Assembly: GCA_902774365.1 (NCBI GenBank)
Contig: CACYHX010000044.1
Coordinates: forward strand, 1-37,030
Length of the DNA stretch: 37,030 nt
Direction: 5' to 3'
Source of the DNA: an uncultured Bacteroidia bacterium
Lineage (GTDB): Bacteria > Bacteroidota > Bacteroidia > Bacteroidales > F082
The notes under the pieces are model-generated. The model searched no databases. It saw only the letters and a program-made list of their open reading frames with translations, and had not been told where the DNA came from. Positions 30,890 through 37,030 of this stretch are shown here, piece after piece; positions within the stretch are counted from its first letter, which is position 1; each line of letters opens with the position of its first letter. The position numbers and the translations under genes were made by a program.

Positions 30890-31786
30890 TTATTTCAAGT
30901 TCACCATAAAGCCAATGGCCAGTACTTCCTTGAACTGGACCTTCGAGCCTTTTTCGACGTCTGGGAAGGGAATGTCGTAGTCATAGATGAGGTGGGTCGA
31001 GAGATTGGCGTTGAGCCAGTCGTTCACCTTCAGCACGAGCATGTTTTGCCAGTCCACATCGATGTATTGGGGATTTTTCAGGTAGTTGGAGAAAAGTTCA
31101 AGTTTCGTGTTGAACTCAATGTTCTTCGCGATGGGGTACTGGAACTTGGCCACGGCACGGGCACCGAATTCATAGCGGACCTTGTCGTTGAACGTGTGGA
31201 TGTTTTCGTCATTCGCATCAAGCGAGTTGCCGAGATAGCGATTGATGAGAGTGGTGTCGTTGACGATGGTCCAGCGGCTTGTGACGGGTGAGAAGTATAA
31301 CGAGAAATACTTGTTGGGTACCCATTCGAGACCGACGCCCAAGTTGATGTAGCCTGGGGCCAGGAACTTGGAGATGTAATGCGTGGAGTCGGTGGCATAG
31401 TCGTAGCCTTTGGCAAACTGCGAACGGAAAGCCAATTCGGCGCTTAGGTTGAGTTGTTTGGTCATTCTGTAGCCTGCCAGAGAGGTGAATTCAATCTTGT
31501 CTTCCATCTTGACGGGCTTCTTCTTGAAGTCGAAGATGCTGTAACCCAAGGCTGTGTTCAGCGTGTTGTCCCACTTGAATTTGTTCTTCAGGTAGTGGAT
31601 CTCATAGTTGAAAATGGCTTGTCCGCTGAGGGAGTTTTGTCCCCCTGCAACCCAGTTGGTGTAGGAACTCTGTCCTAAGTTGATGCCGATGTTGCCTTTG
31701 TGTGTCCAGCCTTGAGGCTGCTCGTCTTGTGCAATCGCTGCGATGCTCAGCATAATTGCCACAGCAATAAGTAAAACTTTTTTCAT
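30890..31786 (-). CDS. DUF3078 outer-membrane-like protein
   Basis: This 298-aa protein has a type I signal peptide (MKKVLLIAVAIMLSIAAIAQ) and then a chain of amphipathic beta strands: GNIGINLGQSSYTNWVAGGQ, FKWDNTLNTALGYSIFDFKK, YINLGVGLEWVPNKYFSLYF, ending GFMVNLK. The NW..GG.NS motif after the signal peptide is typical of DUF3078. It should form a small outer-membrane barrel; function unknown. It lies 34 bp after the double TonB_C gene. Confidence 0.88.
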   Translation of the reverse strand: MKKVLLIAVAIMLSIAAIAQDEQPQGWTHKGNIGINLGQSSYTNWVAGGQNSLSGQAIFNYEIHYLKNKFKWDNTLNTALGYSIFDFKKKPVKMEDKIEFTSLAGYRMTKQLNLSAELAFRSQFAKGYDYATDSTHYISKFLAPGYINLGVGLEWVPNKYFSLYFSPVTSRWTIVNDTTLINRYLGNSLDANDENIHTFNDKVRYEFGARAVAKFQYPIAKNIEFNTKLELFSNYLKNPQYIDVDWQNMLVLKVNDWLNANLSTHLIYDYDIPFPDVEKGSKVQFKEVLAIGFMVNLK

Positions 31787-31820
31787 AGGGATATGTTTTA
31801 AATGTTGTTAATACTCTAAA

Positions 31821-32600
31821 CTAATACTTGTTTCCGTCTTGGAAATGTCTATTTCCGATGTTAAACGTAATGTCTTGCATGTTGTGACTACGCACGTATT
31901 TCCCGTTCTTTTCGGCAGGAATCCATACCGTCTCCTGGATGAGTCGGATGGCTTCGTTGTCGCAGCCGCCGCCTACCGAGTTGACGATGACGATGTTCGA
32001 CACGTTGCCGTTGGTCTCCACCGCGAAACTCAGCCTCACCGTGCCTTGTATCTCGCGTTCCTTTGCCGCCTCGGGGAATTTCAAGTTATGGGCGATATAT
32101 TTGGCCATGTTACTGCCGTCGGCGAAATAGGGTTTGGCCACCTCGTTGAGTTGTTTGTACTCGTAGATTTTATAAGAGGTGTCGGCTTCCAAGGTCAGGG
32201 GGAGGGCTATGCGTTCGTGGCGTTTCCAATAACGTTTGTAGCTCTTGGCGTTGAAGTCGACCTCGTATTCATAGTCGTATTCAACGGGTATGCCGATGTT
32301 TAAGGCGGGCTTCCATAAGATGGTCTTCACAAGGTGCATTGCCATAGGCACGGCAGCCTCGCTGAAACTCGATTTCACCGTGTATTGGCTGGCGTTGCCT
32401 TGCTCGTCGAGGTGAAAGGCGATGACGACGGCGCCGCTGTTGCCTTGGTTAAGGTCGGCTTCGGGATAGACAAGGTTTTGCGTGATGTATTCCTTGGTTA
32501 GGGGATAGCCTGCAACGGGCTCAGGCAGAGTGATTTGTGCCGTCAGATGCAGTCCCATGAAGAGGGCTGCGAGCACGAGGATAGTTTTTGAAGTTTTCAT
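31821..32600 (-). CDS. Secreted protein with two TonB C-terminal-like domains
   Basis: The ATG at 32598-32600 gives MKTSKTILVLAALFMGLHLTAQ, a cleavable signal peptide; a longer frame upstream is noncoding. The 259-aa protein has two copies of the TonB_C pattern. The first is YITQNLVYPEADLNQGNSGA followed by VVIAFHLDEQGNASQYTVKS. The second is YIAHNLKFPEAAKEREIQGT followed by VRLSFAVETNGNVSNIVIVN and a closing CDNEAIRLIQ. Classic TonB has an uncleaved anchor and one such domain; here both lie free in the periplasm. It may bind receptor plugs without an energiser role. It is the likely first gene of the operon with DUF3078 and the phosphoesterase. Confidence 0.78.
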   Translation of the reverse strand: MKTSKTILVLAALFMGLHLTAQITLPEPVAGYPLTKEYITQNLVYPEADLNQGNSGAVVIAFHLDEQGNASQYTVKSSFSEAAVPMAMHLVKTILWKPALNIGIPVEYDYEYEVDFNAKSYKRYWKRHERIALPLTLEADTSYKIYEYKQLNEVAKPYFADGSNMAKYIAHNLKFPEAAKEREIQGTVRLSFAVETNGNVSNIVIVNSVGGGCDNEAIRLIQETVWIPAEKNGKYVRSHNMQDITFNIGNRHFQDGNKY

Positions 32601-32631
32601 GACGTTCTTTTTTTGAATTGTTTTGGTAATG

Positions 32632-32639
32632 CAAAAGTA
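32632..32639 (-). promoter_or_regulatory. -7 box of the double TonB_C gene
   Basis: TACTTTTG on the minus strand, 32 bp before the ATG. Confidence 0.6.
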
Positions 32640-32648
32640 AATATTTTG

Positions 32649-32713
32649 TTGAAATGTTGAATTGTTTATTCGTTTAATTGTTGGAAACACTTTGAAACAA
32701 TTCAACAATTCAA
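32649..32713. promoter_or_regulatory. Long dyad between divergent promoters
   Basis: A 19-bp arm (32649-32667, containing GTTGAATTGTTT) pairs with 32695-32713 (AAACAATTCAAC) with one mismatch, loop 27 bp. Further CAAC/GTTG pieces surround it. It may be an operator or an RNA stem. Confidence 0.6.
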
Positions 32714-32737
32714 CCATCAACGATTCAACATTATTCC

Positions 32738-32745
32738 TATTTTTG
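32738..32745 (+). promoter_or_regulatory. -7 box of rlmB
   Basis: TATTTTTG, 15 bp before the ATG, so the mRNA leader would be under 12 nt. Confidence 0.65.
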
Positions 32746-32760
32746 CACAAATTTTAAATC

Positions 32761-33507
32761 ATGGAAGACAACTACAAGAATAATATGGTGTTCGGCATCC
32801 ACCCCGTGCTGGAGCTGATCCGCTCGCAAAAGGAGATAGAAAAGGTTTACATCCAAGGCGGTGTGCGTGCGCCCGAGATTGCGGAGATTGCCAACACCTG
32901 CCGCGCCAACGGCGTCCCAGTGCAGTTTGTGCCCATCGAGAAGATGAACCGCCTGACGCGTAAGAACCACCAAGGCGTGGTGGCCTTCATCTGCCCGATA
33001 GAATACCAACCTTTGGAGAAGGTGGTCCAGATGGTCTTCGAGGAGGGCCGCGACCCCTTCGTCCTCATGCTCGACCGCGTGACCGACGTGCGCAACTTCG
33101 GCGCCATCGCCCGCACGGCCTACGCCGCCGGCGTGGATGCCATCGTCATCCCCAACCATGGCTCGGCCTCCATCAACGGCGACGCGATGAAGACCTCGGC
33201 AGGGGCCTTGTCGTTAATCAACGTGTGCCGTGTGGAGAACATGAAAGACGCCATCGACTTCCTGAAGGCCAGCGGCTTGCGTGTGGTGGGCTTCACCGAG
33301 AAGGCCAAGGAGAGCCTCTGGAAATCCGACCTCACGGGTCCGCTTTGCGTGATGATGGGCTCCGAGGAAGACGGCATCAGCCCCGCCTACATGAAACGCC
33401 TCGACGAGCACCTGATGATCCCCATGCCCGGCGACATCGATTCCTTGAATGTCTCGGTCGCCACGGGCGTGGTGTGTTTTGAGGTGGTGAGGCAACGCTT
33501 TAAATGA
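32761..33507 (+). CDS. rlmB: 23S rRNA 2'-O-ribose methyltransferase (TrmH/SpoU family, RlmB)
   Basis: This 248-aa protein has the N-terminal substrate-binding part (MVFGIHPVLELIRSQKEIEK) and the knotted SpoU domain: LDRVTDVRNFGAIARTAYAA (104-123), VMMGSEEDGISPAY (197-210) and IPMPGDIDSLNVSVATGVVC (220-239). Asn113 and Arg118 of the NFGAIAR motif and the closing NVSVA serve SAM binding and catalysis. RlmB methylates G2251 of 23S rRNA. A related TrmH member is possible but the length and N-terminal domain favour RlmB. Confidence 0.9.
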   Translation: MEDNYKNNMVFGIHPVLELIRSQKEIEKVYIQGGVRAPEIAEIANTCRANGVPVQFVPIEKMNRLTRKNHQGVVAFICPIEYQPLEKVVQMVFEEGRDPFVLMLDRVTDVRNFGAIARTAYAAGVDAIVIPNHGSASINGDAMKTSAGALSLINVCRVENMKDAIDFLKASGLRVVGFTEKAKESLWKSDLTGPLCVMMGSEEDGISPAYMKRLDEHLMIPMPGDIDSLNVSVATGVVCFEVVRQRFK

Positions 33508-33534
33508 AAAAAGGAGGCAATCGCCTCCTTTTTT
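33507..33534. terminator. Bidirectional terminator after rlmB
   Basis: A perfect 12-bp stem, AAAAAAGGAGGC (33507-33518) and GCCTCCTTTTTT (33523-33534), loop AATC. It serves rlmB and the convergent S9 peptidase gene. Confidence 0.9.
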
Positions 33535-33546
33535 CATTTTTGTCAT

Positions 33547-35646
33547 TTATTTCAGGTATTTATCCAACCAGTTATAGAACCTGCGTTGCCACAAAATGCC
33601 GTTTTGCGGTTTCAGCACCCAGTGGTTCTCGTCGGGGAAATACAGGAATTCGGCGTCGATGCCGCGTAGGATGGCGGCGTTGTAGGCCTGCATGCCCTGC
33701 GTGAAGCAGATGCGGTAGTCCAAGCCGCCATGGATGACGAGGATGGGCGCGGTCCATTTGTCGACGAAGAGGTGGGGCGAGTTGGCGTAGGTCTTGCGCA
33801 CGGTGGCGTCGTTCCACTGCCAGTAGGGGCCGCCGAGGTCCCAGTTGACGAACCACATCTCCTCGGTCTCGAGGTATTGTGCCTCAAGGTTGAACATGCC
33901 GTCGTGGGCGATGAGGGCCTTGAAGCGTCCTTCGTGGTGACCCGCCAGCCAGTACACGCTGAAGCCGCCGAAGCTGGCGCCCACGGCACCGAGGCGGTTC
34001 TCGTCGATGTAAGGCTCCTTGGCCAGCTCGTCGATGGCGCTGAGGTAGTCCTTCATGCACTGCCCACCGTAGTCGCCGCTGATTTCCTCAAGCCATTCCT
34101 GACCGAAGCCAGGCAAGCCGCGACGGTTGGGGGCGACGATGATGTAGTCGTTGGCGGCCATCATCTGGAAGTTCCAACGGTAGCTCCAGAACTGGCTCAC
34201 CGTGCTCTGCGGTCCGCCTTCGCAGTAGAGCAGGGCAGGGTATTGCTTGCTCTCGTCGAAGTGAGGCGGGTAGATGACCCAAACGAGCATGTCTTTGCCG
34301 TCGGTGGTCTTCACCCAGCGTTCCTTGACCTCGCCCATGGTGAGTTGCGCGAAGATGTTGTCGTTGATGTGCGTGATTTGCGTGGCTTCGCCCGTGGTGG
34401 GGCTGACGGCAAACAGCTCCGTCGGGTGGCTCATCGACTGGCGGCCGGCGATAAGATTGTCGCCGTTGAACTGTACGGAGATATAGTTGTGCTTGCCCGT
34501 CGTCAACTTTTTGATGTCGCCGTTCTCGAGGTTGAGGGCGTAAATCTGGTCGGTGGCATAGGCGTCGCTGAGGAAATAGAGCATCTTGCTGTCGTTGGCC
34601 CAGCTGAAACCTGTGCAGCATTGGTCGAACTTGGCGGAGTAGTCGGTCTTTTGTCCGGTGAGGAGGTCCATCACGAAGAGGCGTTGCTTGTCGCTCTCAT
34701 AGCCGTCGCGTTCCATGCTCTCCCAAGCCATGTAGCGGCCGTCGGGCGAGATGACGGGGTTGAGGTCGTAGCCCATCATGCCTTCGGTGAGGTTCTTGCA
34801 TTCGCCGCTCTGGATGATGTATTGGTAGATGTCGGTGTTGGTGGAGAGGGCGTAGTCCTTGCCGACTTTCTTGCGGCAGCAGTAGACGAAGCTCTGTCCG
34901 TCGGGCAGCCACTGCACCTGCTCCATGCCGCCGAAGGGACGCACGGGGGCTTCCCATTGCTCACCCTTCATGGCGTCGAAGGCGTTCTCGATCTTGCCGT
35001 TGCTGAAGCTACCCACGAAGATATGGCCGTAGGTGTCGACCCAATGGTCCCAGTGGCGGTACATCAGGTCGTTGTTGATGCGGCCCGAGGATTTGTCAAG
35101 GTCGGGATAGATGTCGGCCACGGTCTCTTTCAGCTTCACTTCCTTGGTGAAGAGCACCTGGGCGCAATCGGGTGAATAGAGGAAGCCGTTGATGTCGTCG
35201 GCCTCGTTGGAGACGCATTGGCGCCCTGTGCCGTCGGGGTTGATTTCCCAGAGTTGCATCACACCGTCGTCGTTAGGGGCGAGGAAGCCGATCTTCTTGC
35301 CGTCGGGGCGCCATTGCGGGCTGTATTCGCTCACGTTGGCATCCGACAGCACGCGGTTGTTCGAGCCGTCGGCGTTCATAATATACAAGGTGGAGCCGCT
35401 GCGGTTTTCGGGCACGCTGTAGTAGGTCACGTTATAGACGATTTGCGAGTGGTCGGGCGAGAGGCTGTACTCCCCGATGCGCCCCATGGCCCACAGCACC
35501 TCGGGCGTCATGATGTCCGAAGTCAGGGTGAGTTCTTGCGGCCCGATTTTGTCTTTGCCTTTAGGCTCAGTCTCAGGCTTTTGTGTGTTGCACGATACGA
35601 TTGAACAGGTAATCATGGCTAACAGGAAAAGTTTGGTTTTTCTCAT
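33547..35646 (-). CDS. S9 family (prolyl-oligopeptidase-type) peptidase lipoprotein
   Basis: The ATG at 35644-35646 gives a 699-aa protein with lipoprotein signal MRKTKLFLLAMITCSIVSC (Cys19). Residues about 40-420 have repeated propeller blades (ADGSNNRVLSDANVSEYSPQ, WRPDGKKIGFLAPN, ISPDGRYMAWESM). The alpha/beta-hydrolase domain follows with the nucleophile Ser558 in GASFGG, Asp643 in GGLDYR and His675 in ENHWV. It should cut short peptides in the periplasm or at the cell surface, like Bacteroidota DPP-type S9 enzymes. Whether dipeptidyl or acyl-aminoacyl cannot be told. A TATCTTTA box near 35674 may be its -7. Confidence 0.9.
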   Translation of the reverse strand: MRKTKLFLLAMITCSIVSCNTQKPETEPKGKDKIGPQELTLTSDIMTPEVLWAMGRIGEYSLSPDHSQIVYNVTYYSVPENRSGSTLYIMNADGSNNRVLSDANVSEYSPQWRPDGKKIGFLAPNDDGVMQLWEINPDGTGRQCVSNEADDINGFLYSPDCAQVLFTKEVKLKETVADIYPDLDKSSGRINNDLMYRHWDHWVDTYGHIFVGSFSNGKIENAFDAMKGEQWEAPVRPFGGMEQVQWLPDGQSFVYCCRKKVGKDYALSTNTDIYQYIIQSGECKNLTEGMMGYDLNPVISPDGRYMAWESMERDGYESDKQRLFVMDLLTGQKTDYSAKFDQCCTGFSWANDSKMLYFLSDAYATDQIYALNLENGDIKKLTTGKHNYISVQFNGDNLIAGRQSMSHPTELFAVSPTTGEATQITHINDNIFAQLTMGEVKERWVKTTDGKDMLVWVIYPPHFDESKQYPALLYCEGGPQSTVSQFWSYRWNFQMMAANDYIIVAPNRRGLPGFGQEWLEEISGDYGGQCMKDYLSAIDELAKEPYIDENRLGAVGASFGGFSVYWLAGHHEGRFKALIAHDGMFNLEAQYLETEEMWFVNWDLGGPYWQWNDATVRKTYANSPHLFVDKWTAPILVIHGGLDYRICFTQGMQAYNAAILRGIDAEFLYFPDENHWVLKPQNGILWQRRFYNWLDKYLK

Positions 35647-35742
35647 ATTATTACGGTTTAGAAATTTGCGGTAAAGATAGTGAATAATGTGGCCGTCCTT
35701 CGAAAAAAAAATCAAAAAGTTCGGATTTTATATTTGGTTAAG

Positions 35743-35820
35743 CTCAAAAACGTGTGTTTTTGTGTCAAATTAAAACTCAAAAACGTGAATATTCAGATGT
35801 TTGTAAATCTCAAAAACGTG
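35743..35820 (+). repeat. Three CTCAAAAACGTG repeats at exactly 33-bp period
   Basis: CTCAAAAACGTG at 35743-35754, 35776-35787 and 35809-35820. The spacers (21 bp) differ from one another. The period is about three helical turns, so a protein would meet them on one face. Confidence 0.85.
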
Positions 35821-35831
35821 AAATTGAATAT

Positions 35832-35948
35832 TTGAAACGAAAGATTTATAATAAGTTGCGTGATTGGAAATAAATGAGCAATGGAACGAGTGCCATGATG
35901 GTGGATGGTGCCCGACGTATCGGAAGGATTTTTGAAGTGAATGACTAA
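35832..35948 (+). pseudogene. Relic of an AAA/DUF4143-type ATPase gene
   Basis: The frame reads KRKIYNKLRDWK, a stop (35871-35873), then MSNGTSAMMVDGARRIGR and IFEVND before another stop. This is the N-terminus of the Bacteroidales ATPase family that opens with KR.IY..L..WK and a VDGARRVGKS P-loop; the P-loop Lys-Ser is lost. Its former ATG now reads TTG (35832). The CTCAAAAACGTG repeats lie just upstream. Only 39 codons remain. Confidence 0.65.
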
Positions 35949-36003
35949 TCGAGCAAACACAAAGTATTTCTGATGTTTTGTTTCAAAGTTTGGATAGATG
36001 TGT

Positions 36004-36011
36004 TATTTTTG
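36004..36011 (+). promoter_or_regulatory. -7 box of the major-paralogous-domain lipoprotein gene
   Basis: TATTTTTG, 39 bp before the ATG at 36051; a TTTG at 35977-35980 is a weakly spaced -33 box. Confidence 0.55.
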
Positions 36012-36050
36012 TGGCATAAACAAACAGAATAATCTCAAAATCTAACCAAT

Positions 36051-36737
36051 ATGAAAAAAGTAATGAAGGCAGTAGCAGCCTTAATGCTAATGACAGCGGT
36101 GGTTTTCGCCGCAGGATGTAAGAAAGAAGGTTATGGTGTTTTGAACGGCCATGAGTATGTTGACCTCGGCTTGCCGAGTGGTTTGCGGTGGGCGACTTGC
36201 AATGTGGGTGCCGACTTGTCCGAAGGCCTAGGCTACTACATCGCATGGGGCGAGACACAACCCAAGGAGAATTATGGTTGGGGCTCCTACCAGTTGGGAA
36301 TTGATTATAACAAATTGACCAAATACTGTGGCAAGCCTGAATACGGGTACAATGGTTTTTCCGACGACCTGACCACTTTGGTGCCTGAAGACGATGTGGC
36401 TGCGGCCAACTGGGGCATAGGCTGGCGTATTCCTACCCAGGAAGAATGGCAGGAACTTATCGACCACACGACGCATGCATGGATAAGACAGAACGGCGTG
36501 GACGGAATAATGTTCACTGCGAGCAATGGCAATAGTATCTTTTTGCCTGCCGGTGGCTATTTCCATTATGGTGATGTCTTGTTTAGGGGCAGGTACGGCG
36601 CATATTGGTCAAGTTCACTCGATTCAGATGAACCGTATTATGGGAAATTATGCGAATTTGAATCCAACTATGCCCGAACCTCAAAATATGGACGGCTTTA
36701 TGGTATGTTAGTCCGGGCAGTGTGTTCCGCTAATTGA
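36051..36737 (+). CDS. Fibrobacter-major-paralogous-domain lipoprotein
   Basis: This 228-aa protein has a lipoprotein signal (MKKVMKAVAALMLMTAVVFAAGC, Cys23). The domain (Fib_succ_major) starts NGHEYVDLGLPSGLRWATCN and continues with GYYIAWGETQPKENYGW, GWRIPTQEEWQELIDH, NSIFLPAGGY, YWSSSLDSDEPYYGKLCEFE and MLVRAVC. The fold is related to C-type-lectin / formylglycine-enzyme-like domains and occurs in many surface-protein copies. A binding role at the cell surface is likely; the ligand is unknown. Confidence 0.88.
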   Translation: MKKVMKAVAALMLMTAVVFAAGCKKEGYGVLNGHEYVDLGLPSGLRWATCNVGADLSEGLGYYIAWGETQPKENYGWGSYQLGIDYNKLTKYCGKPEYGYNGFSDDLTTLVPEDDVAAANWGIGWRIPTQEEWQELIDHTTHAWIRQNGVDGIMFTASNGNSIFLPAGGYFHYGDVLFRGRYGAYWSSSLDSDEPYYGKLCEFESNYARTSKYGRLYGMLVRAVCSAN

Positions 36738-36769
36738 TTCACCCCGTAGAATATACCAACATAATCCTC

Positions 36770-36834
36770 AAAGCCACTCTCTGAGACTCCTTTGTCCCGT
36801 ACCTATGGAAGGAGTGGGAGGGTGGCTTTTTTCA
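36770..36834 (+). terminator. Terminator after the lipoprotein gene
   Basis: AAAGCCAC (36770-36777) pairs with GTGGCTTT (36822-36829), and the flanking ACTCC and GGAGT pair inside. A T-run follows. Confidence 0.75.
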
Positions 36835-36851
36835 CTTTTTTTCATAATTCC

Positions 36852-36882
36852 TTTGCCATTTCCCTGAAATCCACTACCTTTG
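36852..36882 (+). promoter_or_regulatory. Promoter of efp
   Basis: TTTG (36852-36855) and TACCTTTG (36875-36882), 19 bp apart, both match consensus. The leader (about 72 nt) holds two direct copies of TTTGAATTTTAAATC (36913-36927 and 36928-36942). Confidence 0.75.
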
Positions 36883-36959
36883 CACCTTCATATCATTACC
36901 TTGGAATTGAATTTTGAATTTTAAATCTTTGAATTTTAAATCATTAAATCTGAAATACT

Positions 36960-37030
36960 ATGTTAAGTCAAGATGTAAAGATTGGAAGCGCCGTCCGTCT
37001 GGATGGAAAGATTTATTTCTGCATTGACTT
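36960..37030 (+). CDS. efp: Elongation factor P, partial (3' end beyond window)
   Basis: Only 23 codons are seen, starting at the ATG 36960-36962: MLSQDVKIGSAVRLDGKIYF followed by CID. This matches the EF-P opening (AQDIKNGT..R.DGKLY). EF-P relieves ribosome stalling at polyproline stretches. The short view limits certainty, but the pattern is characteristic. Confidence 0.75.
   Translation, partial: MLSQDVKIGSAVRLDGKIYFCID

Noticed and set aside
33730-35175. 481-codon open frame opposite the S9 peptidase gene
   Set aside because: Antisense shadow of a gene with an intact catalytic triad.
35743-35820. CRISPR-like look of three 12-bp repeats with 21-bp spacers
   Set aside because: Repeats are too short, there are only three, and no cas gene is present; phased protein sites fit better.
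36051-36737. Target protein of a diversity-generating retroelement (lectin-like fold)
   Set aside because: No reverse transcriptase or template repeat exists in the window.

Overview
The window reads as chromosome from a Bacteroidota species, most likely of the order Bacteroidales. The signs are recurrent -7 boxes of the form TAnnTTTG (several with a TTG or TTTG box 19-21 bp upstream), mostly weak Shine-Dalgarno sites, signal peptides ending in QAQ or YSQ, and families typical of the phylum: DUF6266, DUF3078, DUF4293, outer-membrane beta-barrel receptors, a Rho with a long disordered insert, and a major-paralogous-domain lipoprotein.

Layout. (1) 1-3.3 kb: three tandem DUF6266 paralogues on the minus strand (the first cut by the window edge), then a plus-strand nuclease lipoprotein and an M15 endolysin-like peptidase; phage- or island-like cargo. 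(2) 3.3-5.4 kb: a structured RNA candidate, one secreted protein, about 6.6 copies of a 75-bp tandem repeat and a GC-rich tract without a convincing gene. (3) 5.4-11.4 kb: an AT-richer defence island. It holds an AbiE-type toxin-antitoxin pair (DUF6577 + AbiEii), then a tight four-gene operon encoding a 104-aa protein, a zinc-ribbon + DUF2971 protein, a protein-kinase-fold protein lacking catalytic residues, and a 523-aa helical-repeat protein. I match this operon to no named system, and it is the best candidate for an undescribed defence module. A 40-bp palindromic sequence lies on both sides of the island. (4) 11.4-16.6 kb: a truncated regulator, then a PAS-like/LuxR regulator divergent from a secreted protein and an outer-membrane receptor, with two operator-like palindromes between them and relics of receptor-gene duplication. 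(5) 16.6-21.3 kb: part of a mobile element (RteC-like protein, two helix-turn-helix proteins, VirE_N-like protein, PriCT_2/DUF3987 primase-helicase-like protein, a small coiled-coil protein) ending at tRNA-Lys, whose 3' part is duplicated in tandem. A 55-bp iteron-like module occurs twice in opposite orientations, once inside the DUF3987 gene. No integrase or relaxase is in view.

(6) 21.4-37.0 kb: core chromosome. It carries a Sua5/YciO-type protein, a PurF-like protein without its glutaminase cysteine, SRP RNA, a dipeptidyl peptidase III lipoprotein, Mpl, a LolA-like chaperone, Rho, DUF4293, a phosphoesterase, DUF3078, a double TonB_C-domain protein, RlmB, an S9 peptidase, an ATPase-gene relic behind three 33-bp-phased repeats, a major-paralogous-domain lipoprotein, and the start of EF-P.

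All functional calls come from reading motifs by eye; no database search was possible.
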